64,000 nt of DNA from Acidaminococcus sp. (lineage in GTDB: Bacteria; Bacillota; Negativicutes; Acidaminococcales; Acidaminococcaceae). Below, piece by piece: positions 52,049-62,177 of this stretch (the stretch's first letter is position 1; the number at the start of each line of letters is the position of its first letter). The translations under genes were made by a program, and so were the position numbers. The stretch spans positions 1,240,001-1,304,000 of the forward strand of contig JAKVOM010000001.1 of NCBI GenBank assembly GCA_022482815.1. Direction: 5' to 3'. The notes beneath the pieces were generated by a model, which worked only from the letters and a program-made list of their open reading frames with translations, was not told the origin of the DNA and did not search any database.

Positions 52049-53113
52049 TTATTTTATCGTCTTTAATTCCGTCCAGAACTTATCGTAAATCGTAATCGCA
52101 TCGCCAATATCTGTCAGCCATTCGCCTTTGTTGATTTCATCAACGGCTGTCTTCAGCATCGGGTCATCCAGATATTCTTTGCTATGGAATTCGGCTGCCT
52201 TGGTGTTCGGATCATTGTAGCCGATATATTCATAGTTCTTGGCACTAACCTGAGGATCATAGAGGTAGTTGATAAATTCTTCTGCCAGTTCCTTATGCTT
52301 GGCGCCTTTCGGAATTGCCAGGGTATCTGCCCAGACGGTGGTACCTTCCTTCGGAATGACGAAAGCAATATCCGGATTATCCTTATGGGCAAAATAGGCG
52401 TCTCCTGACCACATGGTACCGATCCAGGCCTCTTCCGCAATGAATTTTTGCTTGATGCTGTCCGTATCGTAGGCAAGGACGTTAGGTGCTAAGGCTTTCA
52501 GGTCGTCAAAGGCTTCCCGAATTTGTCCTTCATCCTTGGAATTATTGGAATGACCATGCTTTTTCAGGGCCATGCCAAAAACTTCACGCGTATCATTCAG
52601 CAGGATGACACGGCCTTTGTATTCAGGGTTCCAAAGGTCATTCCAGGAAGTAGGCGCCGTCTTGATGTATTTGGGGTTATAAGCAATTCCCGTAATGCCC
52701 CATGTGTAAACTACGGAATATTCCCCTTTAGGATCATAGGCCGGAGTTTTCAGATTCTCCATGATACTTTCCGTATTAGGCAGTTTACTCTTGTCCAGTT
52801 TTTCCAAAAGGTCCAGCTTCGTCATGGTGGAAACCATATAATCAGAAGGTTGGATTACGTCATATTGAGCACCGCCGGCCTGAATTTTTGCCAGCAGTTC
52901 TTCGTTGTTGGCAAAAACATCGTAATTGACTTTGCAGTTATATTTTTTTTCAAAGTCTTTCAGTACTTCCGGGTTGAAGTTATCAGCCCAGCTGAAGATA
53001 TTGAGCACTTTCTGTTCTTCTTTTTTGCTTTCTTTCTGACCACCGCCGCACCCGGCAGCAAACAGAATAAGAAGGGAGAGAGACGCGGTGACAAGCAAAC
53101 GCCATTTTTTCAT
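52049..53113 (-). CDS. potD: Polyamine ABC transporter substrate-binding lipoprotein
   Basis: A 354-residue lipoprotein: signal MKKWRLLVTASLSLLILF then lipobox AAGCGGG. The mature domain begins LNIFSWADNFNPEVLKDFEK, as in PotD/PotF, with QPSDYMVSTMTKLDLLEKLD and YTWGITGIAYNPKYI. It binds spermidine or putrescine outside the membrane. It is the last gene of potABCD, 7 bp after potC. Confidence 0.95.
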   Translation of the reverse strand: MKKWRLLVTASLSLLILFAAGCGGGQKESKKEEQKVLNIFSWADNFNPEVLKDFEKKYNCKVNYDVFANNEELLAKIQAGGAQYDVIQPSDYMVSTMTKLDLLEKLDKSKLPNTESIMENLKTPAYDPKGEYSVVYTWGITGIAYNPKYIKTAPTSWNDLWNPEYKGRVILLNDTREVFGMALKKHGHSNNSKDEGQIREAFDDLKALAPNVLAYDTDSIKQKFIAEEAWIGTMWSGDAYFAHKDNPDIAFVIPKEGTTVWADTLAIPKGAKHKELAEEFINYLYDPQVSAKNYEYIGYNDPNTKAAEFHSKEYLDDPMLKTAVDEINKGEWLTDIGDAITIYDKFWTELKTIK

Positions 53114-53120
53114 CTAAACA

Positions 53121-53918
53121 TCAATCCTTTCCTTGAGAATGATATCCTTTCATTTGCAGAAGCTGCGAAATGACAATGAGAGAAACGGTAACACACATCA
53201 TGCATGTCGACAGAGCATTAATCTGAGGAGAGATACCACGTTTTACCATCGCATAGATGTAAAGCGGCAGCGTCGTGGAATCAGGCCCTGCCACGAAGAA
53301 GCTGATGACAAAATCATCAATGGAAAGTGTAAATGCCATCAAAGCACCGGCGATGACACCGGGCAGAATCATCGGAAACGTGATATACCGGAAGGACTGC
53401 CAGGGAGTGGCATATAAGTCACTGGCAGCTTCTTCGAGATCATCCCGGCTGCCTTCGAGGCGCGCACCTACGGTGATAATGACAAAAGATAAGCAAAATG
53501 TGATATGGGCTATGACGAGAGTCGGTTTGCCCAAAGGAATGCCTGTCTGCGAGAACAAAATCAGAAGTGAAAGCCCCATGACGATTTCGGGAATCAGAAT
53601 GGGCAGATAGAGCAGACTGTTCAGGAAGAGTTTACAGCGATACTGATAGCGATGCAGAGCAAGGGCTGCAAACGTCCCCATGACTGTTGAGACAACGGTC
53701 GTAATCGAGGCAATGATAAGGCTGTTGGTCAAAGCTTCCAGCACGCGGTCATTGCTCAGGAGGGACGTATACCATTTTAAAGTAAAGCCCGTCCAGACGG
53801 CATTGATGCGGGAAGAGTTGAATGAGTAGAGTGACAGGATCAGAAGAGGCAGGTAGAGAAAAGCGATTACGCAGAGCGTATACGCTGTCAATGTACCGCT
53901 ACGCCATGTGTTTTTCAT
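53121..53918 (-). CDS. potC: Polyamine ABC transporter permease
   Basis: A 265-residue permease with six helices and the EAA motif EAASDLYATPWQSFRYITFP. N-terminal LYLPLLILSLYSFNSS is characteristic of PotC. It overlaps the potB end by 20 bp and forms the channel with PotB. Confidence 0.95.
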   Translation of the reverse strand: MKNTWRSGTLTAYTLCVIAFLYLPLLILSLYSFNSSRINAVWTGFTLKWYTSLLSNDRVLEALTNSLIIASITTVVSTVMGTFAALALHRYQYRCKLFLNSLLYLPILIPEIVMGLSLLILFSQTGIPLGKPTLVIAHITFCLSFVIITVGARLEGSRDDLEEAASDLYATPWQSFRYITFPMILPGVIAGALMAFTLSIDDFVISFFVAGPDSTTLPLYIYAMVKRGISPQINALSTCMMCVTVSLIVISQLLQMKGYHSQGKD

Positions 53919-54759
53919 TGACCTGACCTCCTTTCTGCGCCTGAAGTGCCTTGTAATAAAGCAGAATCATGATAAGGGCCAGGAAGGCCAGAATAATTGA
54001 CAAGGCACTGCCGAAAGGCCAGTCACGGGCGGATAGGAATTGATTCTGGATGATATTACCGATGAGGGCACTTTTGGCACCGCCCATGATATCCGGAACA
54101 ACGAACATTCCGAGTGAAGAAATAAATACCAGGATGGAACCGGCAGCAACCCCCGGCATCGTAAGCGGCAGAGTTATCTTGCGGAAAGAAACGAGCGGTG
54201 TCGCACCAAGGTCGCTGGAGGCTTCAAGCAGGCGTTTATCCATCTGTTCCAGAGAAACATAGATAGGGAGGATCATAAAGGGAAGCAGGGCATACACCAT
54301 CCCGAGAAGCACGGCTGCGTCGTTGTACAGCAGTGTCAGTGGTTTTTGAATGAGCCCCAGATGGAGCAGCAGTGTGTTGACTACCCCCTGGGAACGCAGA
54401 ATAATCACCCAGGCGAAAGAACGAATCAAAAAGTTGATCCAGAAGGGAATCATAACTACGATGATTCCAAACTGCTGCCATTTCTTTGGCAAAATCATGG
54501 CAATCGTGTACGCAACCGGGTATCCCAGTGCAAAAGTTACAGCTGTTGTAATGATAGCAGTGACGATTGTTGTAACAAAAATACGAAGGTACAGTGGTTC
54601 AAAGAAACGAATGTAGTTGTGAAGTGTCCAATTGAAAACGACTTGCCCGTAAGCGGTGCGGGAGGCGAAGGAAACGACCACGACAATAATGAGCGGCAGT
54701 GCAAAGAAGAGCGTCAGCCAGCCCATTGCTGGTACAACCAGCCATTTTCCCCGTTTCAT
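53899..54759 (-). CDS. potB: Polyamine ABC transporter permease
   Basis: A 286-residue permease with six helices and the EAA loop [20 protein letters not shown]. The first part ([20 protein letters not shown]) is typical of PotB. It overlaps potA by four bases (ATGA). Confidence 0.95.
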   Translation of the reverse strand: MKRGKWLVVPAMGWLTLFFALPLIIVVVVSFASRTAYGQVVFNWTLHNYIRFFEPLYLRIFVTTIVTAIITTAVTFALGYPVAYTIAMILPKKWQQFGIIVVMIPFWINFLIRSFAWVIILRSQGVVNTLLLHLGLIQKPLTLLYNDAAVLLGMVYALLPFMILPIYVSLEQMDKRLLEASSDLGATPLVSFRKITLPLTMPGVAAGSILVFISSLGMFVVPDIMGGAKSALIGNIIQNQFLSARDWPFGSALSIILAFLALIMILLYYKALQAQKGGQVNEKHMA

Positions 54760-55754
54760 TTTATCACCTTCACAGCATCTTTTTCATTCCAGCTGATGCC
54801 GACACGGTCGTCCGCTTTCCACCGTTTTCTGTCATCATAAAATTGATAAGCTGTGACCATCTGGTTTGTATTGTCCAAACGAATATAGACCTTGGTGATT
54901 GTGCCGGTAAAGAGAATTTCCACTACCGTCCCGTAATAGAAAGGAGCTGTTTCAGCCGCAGCCTCTTCTTCCGTGACATTGATATATTGCGGACGGATGG
55001 CAAGTACATGGTCCGGGTCATTTTCAATCGCAAAGAAATTATTTTCGCCGATGAAATTGGCAGCGAACTGACTCTTCGGGTTCTGATAAATCTTCGCAGG
55101 AGGATCATCCTGCTCAATGCGGCCGCCATTGACAATGATGACCCGGTCACTCATTGTCAGAGCTTCTTCCTGGTCATGAGTGACGTAGATGAACGTAATT
55201 CCGAGGCCTCGCTGCAGATTTTTAAGCTCCAGCTGCATCTTTTTTCTTAATTTATAATCCAGGGCCCCCAGCGGTTCATCAAGCAGCAGGACTTTCGGAT
55301 TGTTGACGACAGCTCTGGCGATGGCTACCCGCTGCTGCTGACCGCCGCTCATTTGCTGCGGCTTACGGTAACGGAGCTCTTCCAGCTGTGTCAGGTAAAG
55401 TACCTGGTTGATGCGCTTGTCTTGTTCCTCTTTGGGAACTTTTTTCATCATCAGACCAAAGCGGATATTCTCTTCTACATTCATGTGTGGAAAGAGAGCA
55501 TAATGCTGAAAAACCATGTTGACATTCCGTTTGTAAGGAGCCAGTTTCGTTACGTCTTCATTATCCAGGAAAATTTGCCCGGATGTCGGCGTTTCCAGGC
55601 CTGCAATCATGCGCAGAATCGTTGTCTTTCCGCACCCGGACGGGCCGAGCAGCGTGACAAATTCCCCATCCCCGATGGTCAGGTTCAAAGTGGGAATAAT
55701 CAAATTATGATCAAATTCTTTTGTAATACCCACTAACCGGATCATTTCTTTCAT
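54756..55754 (-). CDS. potA: Polyamine ABC transporter ATPase
   Basis: A 332-residue ABC ATPase. Walker A is GPSGCGKTT near residue 41, the signature [14 protein letters not shown], Walker [12 protein letters not shown] and the switch His in [10 protein letters not shown]; a C-terminal TOBE domain follows. It energises polyamine import through PotBC. ATG at 55754 is preferred, with AAAGG upstream; a second ATG lies 9 bp downstream. It heads the operon. Confidence 0.95.
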   Translation of the reverse strand: MKEMIRLVGITKEFDHNLIIPTLNLTIGDGEFVTLLGPSGCGKTTILRMIAGLETPTSGQIFLDNEDVTKLAPYKRNVNMVFQHYALFPHMNVEENIRFGLMMKKVPKEEQDKRINQVLYLTQLEELRYRKPQQMSGGQQQRVAIARAVVNNPKVLLLDEPLGALDYKLRKKMQLELKNLQRGLGITFIYVTHDQEEALTMSDRVIIVNGGRIEQDDPPAKIYQNPKSQFAANFIGENNFFAIENDPDHVLAIRPQYINVTEEEAAAETAPFYYGTVVEILFTGTITKVYIRLDNTNQMVTAYQFYDDRKRWKADDRVGISWNEKDAVKVIK

Positions 55755-56104
55755 CTTTGGTATCTCACAACCTTTCTGGATTGGTTTAATCAATCAATAA
55801 AAACAATAAATCAGCTTATTATATCATGTTTCGATTGTCAACAAAACAATTTTGTGAAGAATCAAGTTTCAATTCCGAGCACCAATCTCTGGCCCCGTAT
55901 TCGCAGGACAAATTCGATAAAAAGGCAAGGACGTCCCAATGGAAAAATTGGGAAAAGAGGGTCGATTAGTCGATTAATTTTAAACCAATAAAAAAGGTTT
56001 TTGAAAGCAATCACGAATAAGTAATATATATATGTAGAAAATTTTCAAAAACAGCAGCGAAAAAGCTTTTTGCCGAATCGAAATGGTTCAGAAAGGATTG
56101 CGGA
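55755..56104. promoter_or_regulatory. Divergent spacer between potA and the HD gene
   Basis: On the reverse strand an extended -10, TGATATAAT (55826-55818), serves potA. For the HD gene TTGAAA (56001-56006) and TATATA (56025-56030) are candidate elements with 18-bp spacing. The middle shows no gene, hairpin or repeat. Confidence 0.5.
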
Positions 56105-57331
56105 ATGAGTGAGTTACAGGAACTGGCACTTCCTAAGGATTTAATTCAGTTTATCTTTGAAGCCGCTCATATCCAGCGCTGGAATGATCATATCCGGCCG
56201 CAGGGATTTACGGAACTGGATAAACAGGCACACAAAATGATGATCATGTACGTGCTGGCCCGTTATGAGGAACAAGATCATGGTGCTGTCCTGAATTGGC
56301 AGGTGCTGGTAGAAGGCGCCATCTTTGAATTCCTTCATCGTGTCGTGCTGACTGATATCAAACCACCCCTGTTTCATGAGCTGATGCGGGAAAGAGGCAC
56401 ACAGCTGAATGCCTGGGTGTATAAGGAACTGGTGAGGAGGGTACCTTCTCTTAAGGATAGTTCGTTCATGGAAAAATTCCGTGCTTATTTTGATGAGGAT
56501 CGGTACCGTTTGGAAAAACAAATTATTCGTGCTGCTCATTATCTGGCTACAGAATGGGAATTTCGCATTGTTTATCGGATGAATGGGGGTATCTTCGGTG
56601 TTGAGGAAATCAAGAGCGCCATCGCCGATGAAATCGAAGAACATTACAATCTGGCCGGCGTGCAAAAAATTGCCATGAACGGCAAAACCAGAAAATTTGT
56701 GGATTTGATAGGGAAACTTCGTTTTCAGAAACGCTGGTCCCAGTCACCCCGCGTGCCGGAAACTTCCGTCATGGGGCACGTACTGGTTGTCGCTGTGATG
56801 GGATATTTCTGTGCATCGGCACGGGGTGCCTGCCGGCAGCGAATCGTCAACGATTTCCTGGGCGGACTCTGGCATGACCTTCCGGAAGTACTGACGCGTG
56901 ATATTATTTCTCCAATCAAACGCTCTATTGAAGGTCTCGATGATTTAATCAAGGAAATCGAGGAACGGCAGATGAAAGAAATACTGCTGCCGCTTCTGCC
57001 TGACAACTGGCAGAGCGATATCCTGAACTTTACCATGCATGAGTTCAGGAACCGCATCCGTATTGACGGGAAAATTCATCTGCTCGACGGGGACATTCCG
57101 GAGCAGTACAACTTGGATGAGTATGATCCGATTGATGGTGAAATGTTAAAGGGCTGCGATCATCTGGCTGCTTTTATGGAGGCCTGGATCAGTATTCAAT
57201 GCGGGATTACGTCTTCCCATTTAACGAACGCTGTAGAGACTTTGCCTCAAAAATATAAGGGAAAAGTAATTGGCGGAATCCCGTTTGGAGCCATTTACGA
57301 ACAATTCAGACAACAGAAGGAAGCTAGATAA
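56105..57331 (+). CDS. HD-domain protein (YfbR-like phosphohydrolase)
   Basis: A 408-residue protein carrying two HD-like segments. The second half has GHVLVVAVMGYFCASARGA and FLGGLWHDLPEVLTRDIISP, the His-Asp pair of an HD metal phosphohydrolase, and CDHLAAFMEAW near the end. The first half, with FLHRVVLTDIKPPLFHEL, is less clear. Nucleotide or signalling-nucleotide hydrolysis is plausible but not shown. Appears monocistronic. Confidence 0.78.
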   Translation: MSELQELALPKDLIQFIFEAAHIQRWNDHIRPQGFTELDKQAHKMMIMYVLARYEEQDHGAVLNWQVLVEGAIFEFLHRVVLTDIKPPLFHELMRERGTQLNAWVYKELVRRVPSLKDSSFMEKFRAYFDEDRYRLEKQIIRAAHYLATEWEFRIVYRMNGGIFGVEEIKSAIADEIEEHYNLAGVQKIAMNGKTRKFVDLIGKLRFQKRWSQSPRVPETSVMGHVLVVAVMGYFCASARGACRQRIVNDFLGGLWHDLPEVLTRDIISPIKRSIEGLDDLIKEIEERQMKEILLPLLPDNWQSDILNFTMHEFRNRIRIDGKIHLLDGDIPEQYNLDEYDPIDGEMLKGCDHLAAFMEAWISIQCGITSSHLTNAVETLPQKYKGKVIGGIPFGAIYEQFRQQKEAR

Positions 57332-57403
57332 TTCGGGCTTCTTTCGCGTGTAAAAGCAAATTGTATACAAAATACAAAAAAATAAACTGTTAATTATGAA
57401 TCA

Positions 57404-57412
57404 TGTTATAAT
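57404..57412 (+). promoter_or_regulatory. Extended -10 promoter of gdhA
   Basis: TGTTATAAT, an extended -10 (TG-n-TATAAT), 43 bp before the gdhA start. No good -35 is seen. Confidence 0.7.
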
Positions 57413-57455
57413 AGGTTCGTAAGGGTTCAAGAAACTTTTTTAGGAGGCGCTACAA

Positions 57456-58694
57456 ATGAGTTTATTTGAAATGGCAAAAATCCCTATGGAGAAAGCTTCT
57501 AAACTGATCAACCTTGATCCGAATGCAGAAGCCGTTATTTCTCAACCGGAACGTACGGTTGAAGTCAGCATCCCTGTAAAGATGGATGATGGCCATGTAC
57601 AGGTATTCACCGGCTATCGTTCTCAGAACAGCACCATCCTTGGTCCTGCTAAGGGCGGCGTTCGTTATCATCAGAATGTTACCATGGATGAAGTTAAGAC
57701 CCTGGGCTTCTGGATGACCACGAAATGCGCAATTGCTGGTCTGCCTTATGGCGGCGGCAAGGGCGGCGTTATCGTTGATCCCCGCAAGGTTTCCAAGACT
57801 GAACTCGAAAAGATCACCCGCGGCTACATCGACAGAATTGCTCCGCTGATTGGTGAAAAGAAAGATATCCCGGCTCCTGATATGAACACCAACGCTCAGA
57901 TCATGGCTTGGATGTGCGATGAATTCTCCAAGATCAACTGCCAGTTTGCTCCTGGTTTCATCACCGGTAAAGCAGTAAGCATGGGCGGCTCCCTGGGCCG
58001 TACTTCCGCTACCGGCCGTGGCGTTATCACCGCTACCCTGGAACTGCTGAAACGCGAAGGTGTTAAACCGGAAGATGCAACGCTTGCTATTCAGGGCTTC
58101 GGCAACGTAGGTTCCTGGACTGCTAAGTGCGCAGCTGATAAAGGACTGAAGATTGTTGCTCTGTCCGATATCTCCGGCGGTATCTATGACGAAAACGGCC
58201 TGGATCCGTACAAGGTAGAAGCTTATGCTAAACAACATGATGGCCTGATTGCCGGCTATCCTGGTGCAAAAGCTATCCCGGGCGAAGAAGTTCTGCTGCA
58301 AAAAGTTACCGTTCTGATTCCGGCTGCTATGGAACTCCAGCTGACCGCTAAGAATGCTGAAAAAGTTCAAGCTAAGATGATTGTTGAAGCTGCTAACGGC
58401 CCGACGGATGCAGAAGCAGATGATATCTTCGAAAAGAGAGGTATCCCTGTGGTTCCTGACGTACTGGCTAACGGCGGCGGCGTAACCGTATCCTACTTCG
58501 AATGGGTACAGAACCTGTACAGATACTTCTGGAGCGAAGAAGAAGTTGTTGAAAGACAGGAAAAGATGATGGTTAAGGCCTTCGGTAACGTTTATGACGC
58601 TGCTAAGAAGTACAATACCACCATGCGTGTAGGCGCATACATCGTAGCCCTGAATGCTCTCGTTGAACCGATGAAGCTGAGAGGCATTATCTAA
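57456..58694 (+). CDS. gdhA: Glutamate dehydrogenase
   Basis: A 412-residue Glu/Leu/Phe/Val dehydrogenase that interconverts glutamate and 2-oxoglutarate plus ammonia. The active-site lysines lie in GPAKGGVRYHQ and YGGGKGGVIVD, APDMNTNAQIMAWM follows, and the Rossmann loop is IQGFGNVGSWTAK. Codons are strikingly uniform (CTG, GGC, AAG, GCT), a sign of very high expression. In an amino-acid fermenter this is the entry step to the hydroxyglutarate pathway, and it would also link to 2-oxoglutarate for KorDABC. A strong terminator follows. AGGAGGCG precedes the ATG. Confidence 0.97.
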   Translation: MSLFEMAKIPMEKASKLINLDPNAEAVISQPERTVEVSIPVKMDDGHVQVFTGYRSQNSTILGPAKGGVRYHQNVTMDEVKTLGFWMTTKCAIAGLPYGGGKGGVIVDPRKVSKTELEKITRGYIDRIAPLIGEKKDIPAPDMNTNAQIMAWMCDEFSKINCQFAPGFITGKAVSMGGSLGRTSATGRGVITATLELLKREGVKPEDATLAIQGFGNVGSWTAKCAADKGLKIVALSDISGGIYDENGLDPYKVEAYAKQHDGLIAGYPGAKAIPGEEVLLQKVTVLIPAAMELQLTAKNAEKVQAKMIVEAANGPTDAEADDIFEKRGIPVVPDVLANGGGVTVSYFEWVQNLYRYFWSEEEVVERQEKMMVKAFGNVYDAAKKYNTTMRVGAYIVALNALVEPMKLRGII

Positions 58695-58732
58695 TTGAAC
58701 CCTGTTACGGTCGTGTTGTAGAAAACACGGCG

Positions 58733-58770
58733 AGGAGGCATCGCCTTTGGGCGATGCCTCCTTGTTTATT
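58733..58770 (+). terminator. gdhA terminator
   Basis: AGGAGGCATCGCC pairs with GGCGATGCCTCCT over a 4-base loop, then TGTTTATT. Confidence 0.92.
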
Positions 58771-58793
58771 ATCACTTTTTCTTTAAAAAATTG

Positions 58794-58840
58794 AGAATCC
58801 CTCAATCTTGCTGTCTGCAAGGCTGAGGGATTCTTTCTTT
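58794..58840. terminator. Second hairpin after gdhA
   Basis: AGAATCCCTCA pairs with TGAGGGATTCT, then TTCTTTTTT. The stretch 58841-59129 after it has no gene; GGCTGCAGACTGCGGGCG near 59094 recalls the intergenic repeat family. Confidence 0.85.
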
Positions 58841-59221
58841 TTTGAGTTTAGTCTGTTTGTTAAATTTGCAGATGCAATAAAGGGCAGGCACGGCTTAATA
58901 TCCCGTTATGCAGTAGGCAGGTATGTTTTCATCAATTTAAAACCTGAGAGTTGCTGGTTCTCTCTGAGGAAGCTGGGTTTAGCACCATTGGTATTTGACA
59001 TATAGCTGCGCCTTCGGCAAAAGGGAAAACACTGGTTGGTACAATTGTATGAGAAACATCTGAGCAGTTTTTTCGCAGCGGCCTCTCAACTATCAGGCTG
59101 CAGACTGCGGGCGTCATAATGCGAAAAAAGGGGCTGTCGCAAGTGACCGATTTTTAATCCCTGAAATAACTTGCTAAAGGCCCCAAATTGCCTTACTTTT
59201 TAGTTGAATATGTTTTGAGAT

Positions 59222-59280
59222 GAAAAAAGGGCGCACGAAATTAAGCAACCCTAAGTTGCTTTTTTCGAGCGCTCTTTTTG
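59222..59280 (-). terminator. Internal terminator of the IS1182 element
   Basis: AAAAAAGGGCGC...AAGCAAC pairs with GTTGCTT...GCGCTCTTTTT; A and T runs on both sides. It ends the transposase transcript and blocks outside transcription. Confidence 0.8.
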
Positions 59281-59286
59281 TATCTT

Positions 59287-60915
59287 TTAGGCCTCTTTTT
59301 TCAGCGGATACAAGTGCAAATCCTCTTTGCCGTCTTGAACTTTGTGATGGACCTTCAGGACATTCCGTGCCATGGCACATATTCCCACTGTTACCAGGGC
59401 ATTTCCTTTGCCTCGGGTTTCTAATCTTCTGACGTTTAATGAATCCTTGAGATCCGCAAAGGCTCCTTCTGCCTGTATACTGCGGTTCATCCTCAGTTCC
59501 TTACCATATTCGGAAGTAATGTTCTTCAGGGATTCTGCCCTCAGTGCAGCAAAATTCTTCGAGACCACTAATTTCTTGTTTCTTTTCTCCATGGGTGTCC
59601 TGCAATTGTTCCCATGGATGCACTGTTCCTTGTAGGGACAACCGCTGCAGTCCTTACATTCGTAATATGTTTTCTCTGACACATATCCTGACCGGTTCTT
59701 TACCTGGGTTACTTTGCTGACTTTCAGCAGTCTCCTGCCTTTACAGATATACATGTCTTGATCAGGCAAATATGTCATGTTTTCTGCTTTGCCGATGTCG
59801 TTCTTATACTTTTTCCTCTTGCTTCTTTCATAATTGTTAGGCTTGATATATGAAGTATACTGATTCTTCTTCAGCCAGACCAAGTTCTCTTCGCTTTCAT
59901 AGCCTGCATCGGCTACAATGTTTGCAAATTTCTGACCGAAGTGGGCTTCAAATCCTTCAAGAAAAGGAATGAGTGTCCGCATGTCTGTTGGATGTGCACT
60001 TACATCTGCAAACAAGGTAAAACCGGAATTGTTTGCATATTGGACATTGTATCCCGGCTTTAAGGCGCCATTAAGCATGGCGTCTTCTTTCATCCTCATA
60101 AAGGTAGCATCCGGGTCTGTTTTGGCAAAGCTGTTCCGTTCCCCACAGATATGAAGCTGCTTCGTATACACCTTAAGCCGTTTGAGATAGTTAGCTAAAA
60201 TCTCATAGTACTTCTGTAGGATGGTCTTTCTTTTCCCACATCCGTGAACAAACTCGATTCCCTCAGCCCGCTTTATGACAAGCAGTTTTTTTAGGAGCTT
60301 CTTTAAATGACGGATGTGGAAAGTGTTTCCGTAACAGACCTTGATTCCGAAACGTTCCTCGATTTCGGGAACCAGTTGCTCCAGTTTCTCTATGAGTTTG
60401 TTCTGGCTGCCTAAGACTCTGTTTTTCCAAACAAATTTGTATTTGTTTGCCACAGATTCAATTTTTGTCCCATCGATGAACAGGCTATCCAGCGTGATGA
60501 ACCCGCGAGCCAGCAGCCATTTATCCATCTGAATCATGAGCTCCTTGATACATGGTTTTAGATGGAGGGAACAAAATCTTGCAATGGTTGCATTATCCGG
60601 AGCTTTTTTCCCATCTAAGAGGAACATGAAATGAGTGTCTCTTTTACAGGATTGCTCTATCTTACGCGAACCACGAATTCCTTCCATACATGCATAAATG
60701 ACGATTTCCAGCAGCTGAATTGGTGACGTTAATTTATTCTCGACATGAGAATACGTGTCATACAATGCCTTTACATCCATCCCTTCTACCATGGCACGCA
60801 CCAAGCGAACAGGATCGTCATTAGGGATTTGTACTTCAAAATTTAGAGGAAGAAAAAGTTGATAAGAACTGCCAATTTTTGTATAATCCTTTTGTGTAGG
60901 TTTCTTTTTTGGCAT
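59287..60915 (-). CDS. IS1182-family transposase
   Basis: A 542-residue DDE transposase. An N-terminal DUF772-like domain (GMDVKALYDTYSHVENKLTS, then GIRGSRKIEQSC) leads to the catalytic core: Asp in LFIDGTKIESVAN, Asp in VADAGYESEENLVW and Glu in QAEGAFADLKDSLN. A cysteine cluster CKDCSGCPYKEQCIHGNNC lies between the last two. Intact frame, so potentially active. The gene starts 18 bp inside the hairpin-protected right end. Confidence 0.95.
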   Translation of the reverse strand: MPKKKPTQKDYTKIGSSYQLFLPLNFEVQIPNDDPVRLVRAMVEGMDVKALYDTYSHVENKLTSPIQLLEIVIYACMEGIRGSRKIEQSCKRDTHFMFLLDGKKAPDNATIARFCSLHLKPCIKELMIQMDKWLLARGFITLDSLFIDGTKIESVANKYKFVWKNRVLGSQNKLIEKLEQLVPEIEERFGIKVCYGNTFHIRHLKKLLKKLLVIKRAEGIEFVHGCGKRKTILQKYYEILANYLKRLKVYTKQLHICGERNSFAKTDPDATFMRMKEDAMLNGALKPGYNVQYANNSGFTLFADVSAHPTDMRTLIPFLEGFEAHFGQKFANIVADAGYESEENLVWLKKNQYTSYIKPNNYERSKRKKYKNDIGKAENMTYLPDQDMYICKGRRLLKVSKVTQVKNRSGYVSEKTYYECKDCSGCPYKEQCIHGNNCRTPMEKRNKKLVVSKNFAALRAESLKNITSEYGKELRMNRSIQAEGAFADLKDSLNVRRLETRGKGNALVTVGICAMARNVLKVHHKVQDGKEDLHLYPLKKEA

Positions 60916-60932
60916 ATTTAAATTCTACACCA

Positions 60933-60962
60933 AGGCGCGGTCTCATTCAATGAGGCCGCGCC
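60933..60962. terminator. Hairpin upstream of the IS1182 transposase gene
   Basis: AAGGCGCGGTCTCAT pairs with ATGAGGCCGCGCCTT with one wobble and a 3-base loop. It sits between the right end and the start codon and would limit read-through from neighbours into the transposase. Confidence 0.75.
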
Positions 60963-61151
60963 TTGCTTTTACCTTGTTTTTGATACAAAAGGGGCCGTCG
61001 CAAAATGCGACAGCCCCTCGTTGAGAGTTTCCAAAGTCATGAGAGGCAGGCTCATGACTTTGACGGAAATAATTTAATTTGTAAAGAAAATTGGAGATGA
61101 GATATTTTTTCCGATTTCGTGCATATTGCGGTGGAGTAGGGTGCAGCGTAT

Positions 61152-62048
61152 TTAAAAAGATCTTTCAGAAATCGGTTGGTGAATCTTTTTAATGCCGTGC
61201 AGGGAATCAATTTTTAATTCCAGAATCATTCCTGCGAAAATAATGATAAGTCCCAGCATGACAATAGGTGCCGGATACTGTCCCAGGAGAAGTACTACCC
61301 AGAACGGCCCCAGAATAAGTTCCAACAGAGCGAGGAGGGAAGCTCTTTGTGCCGGGATTTTCTGTACCCCAAGATTATATAATCCATAACCAGCGGCTAC
61401 TTGTACAACACCCATTACAACCATAAGAATAGTTTCCTGCATTGACATGGTGAAAGCCCCGGAGATTTTCTGAGGGAAGAGCAGGAATACAACAAGTGCC
61501 GTAAAAAGATTGGCAAGGCTTGTCATTCCCAGCACGTTGGTCGTGGTAACTTTTTTGGAAGAAAGTGTCATACCCGCAAAAAAGATTCCTTCGGACGCGG
61601 CAATAAGATTTCCCAGAGAATTGGAGTCTCCCTGGCCTCCCGAAAGCATGAAGCAGAGTACGCCCAAAGCGATGACTGCGACCGGAAGTGCCTGTTTTTT
61701 GGAAAAGGAATGCTGATACAGGCAGGTCCCGAGGAAAATCCATATGGAAGCTGTGTACTGCATTCCTACACCGATTGCCGGCGAGGTCAGAGACAAGGCC
61801 AGGATAACGCTGAGGCAAAGCCCACAATAAGAAAGCAGATAGATGGGCAGCCATTTATTTTTGTTGATTTCCCGAATTTTTAAGAATGGAAGCAGCACCA
61901 GCCCGGCAATGAGGGAGCGGAGCCCACAGATAAGAAGCGGATCCAGCGTCAGATATTTGACGATTGGAGAATTGAGACTCCAGCAAAAAGCACCTGCCAG
62001 AACGAGTGCATTCCCTGAAAAGTGTAACTTTTGTTTCAATTTTCTCAT
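61152..62048 (-). CDS. DMT-superfamily (EamA) transporter
   Basis: A 298-residue membrane protein with ten helices in two EamA repeats: ALVLAGAFCWSLNSPIVKYL begins the first, GIFFAGMTLSSKKV the second, and LALLELILGPFWVVLLLGQ is typical. Probably an exporter of a metabolite or amino acid. The ATG at 62048 directly follows AAGGG, so spacing is poor and a nearby TTG could be used. It is divergent from tetR, with TetR-type operators between, so its expression is probably repressed by that regulator. Confidence 0.85.
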   Translation of the reverse strand: MRKLKQKLHFSGNALVLAGAFCWSLNSPIVKYLTLDPLLICGLRSLIAGLVLLPFLKIREINKNKWLPIYLLSYCGLCLSVILALSLTSPAIGVGMQYTASIWIFLGTCLYQHSFSKKQALPVAVIALGVLCFMLSGGQGDSNSLGNLIAASEGIFFAGMTLSSKKVTTTNVLGMTSLANLFTALVVFLLFPQKISGAFTMSMQETILMVVMGVVQVAAGYGLYNLGVQKIPAQRASLLALLELILGPFWVVLLLGQYPAPIVMLGLIIIFAGMILELKIDSLHGIKKIHQPISERSF

Positions 62049-62091
62049 CCCTTTTTTAAAAATTGAGTTTTTTGAAAATTCTTGTTGAAAT

Positions 62092-62177
62092 TCAATCAAG
62101 ATTAAAATATAATCATGATTGAAAAATTGCTTATCTGTATTATAGACAGTCTCGAGAAAAATGTCAATCATGATTGA
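62092..62177. promoter_or_regulatory. Palindromic operators for the TetR regulator
   Basis: TCAATCATGATTGA is a perfect palindrome at 62164-62177, 17 bp before the tetR start. ATAATCATGATTGA at 62109-62122 is near-identical and TCAATCAAGATTAA at 62092-62105 is a weaker third site. Spacing of the sites covers both divergent promoters. Confidence 0.75.

Larger units (their letters stand above)
59130..61017 (-). mobile_element. IS1182-family insertion sequence
   Basis: About 1.9 kb, bounded by the 12-bp inverted repeat GGGGCTGTCGCA (59130-59141 and, reversed, 61006-61017). It carries one intact transposase gene on the reverse strand. Terminator hairpins lie inside both ends (59222-59280 and 60933-60962). 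No clear target duplication. Confidence 0.85.

Noticed and set aside
57462-58820. 452-codon reverse frame
   Set aside because: Antisense shadow of gdhA, caused by its very uniform codon use.
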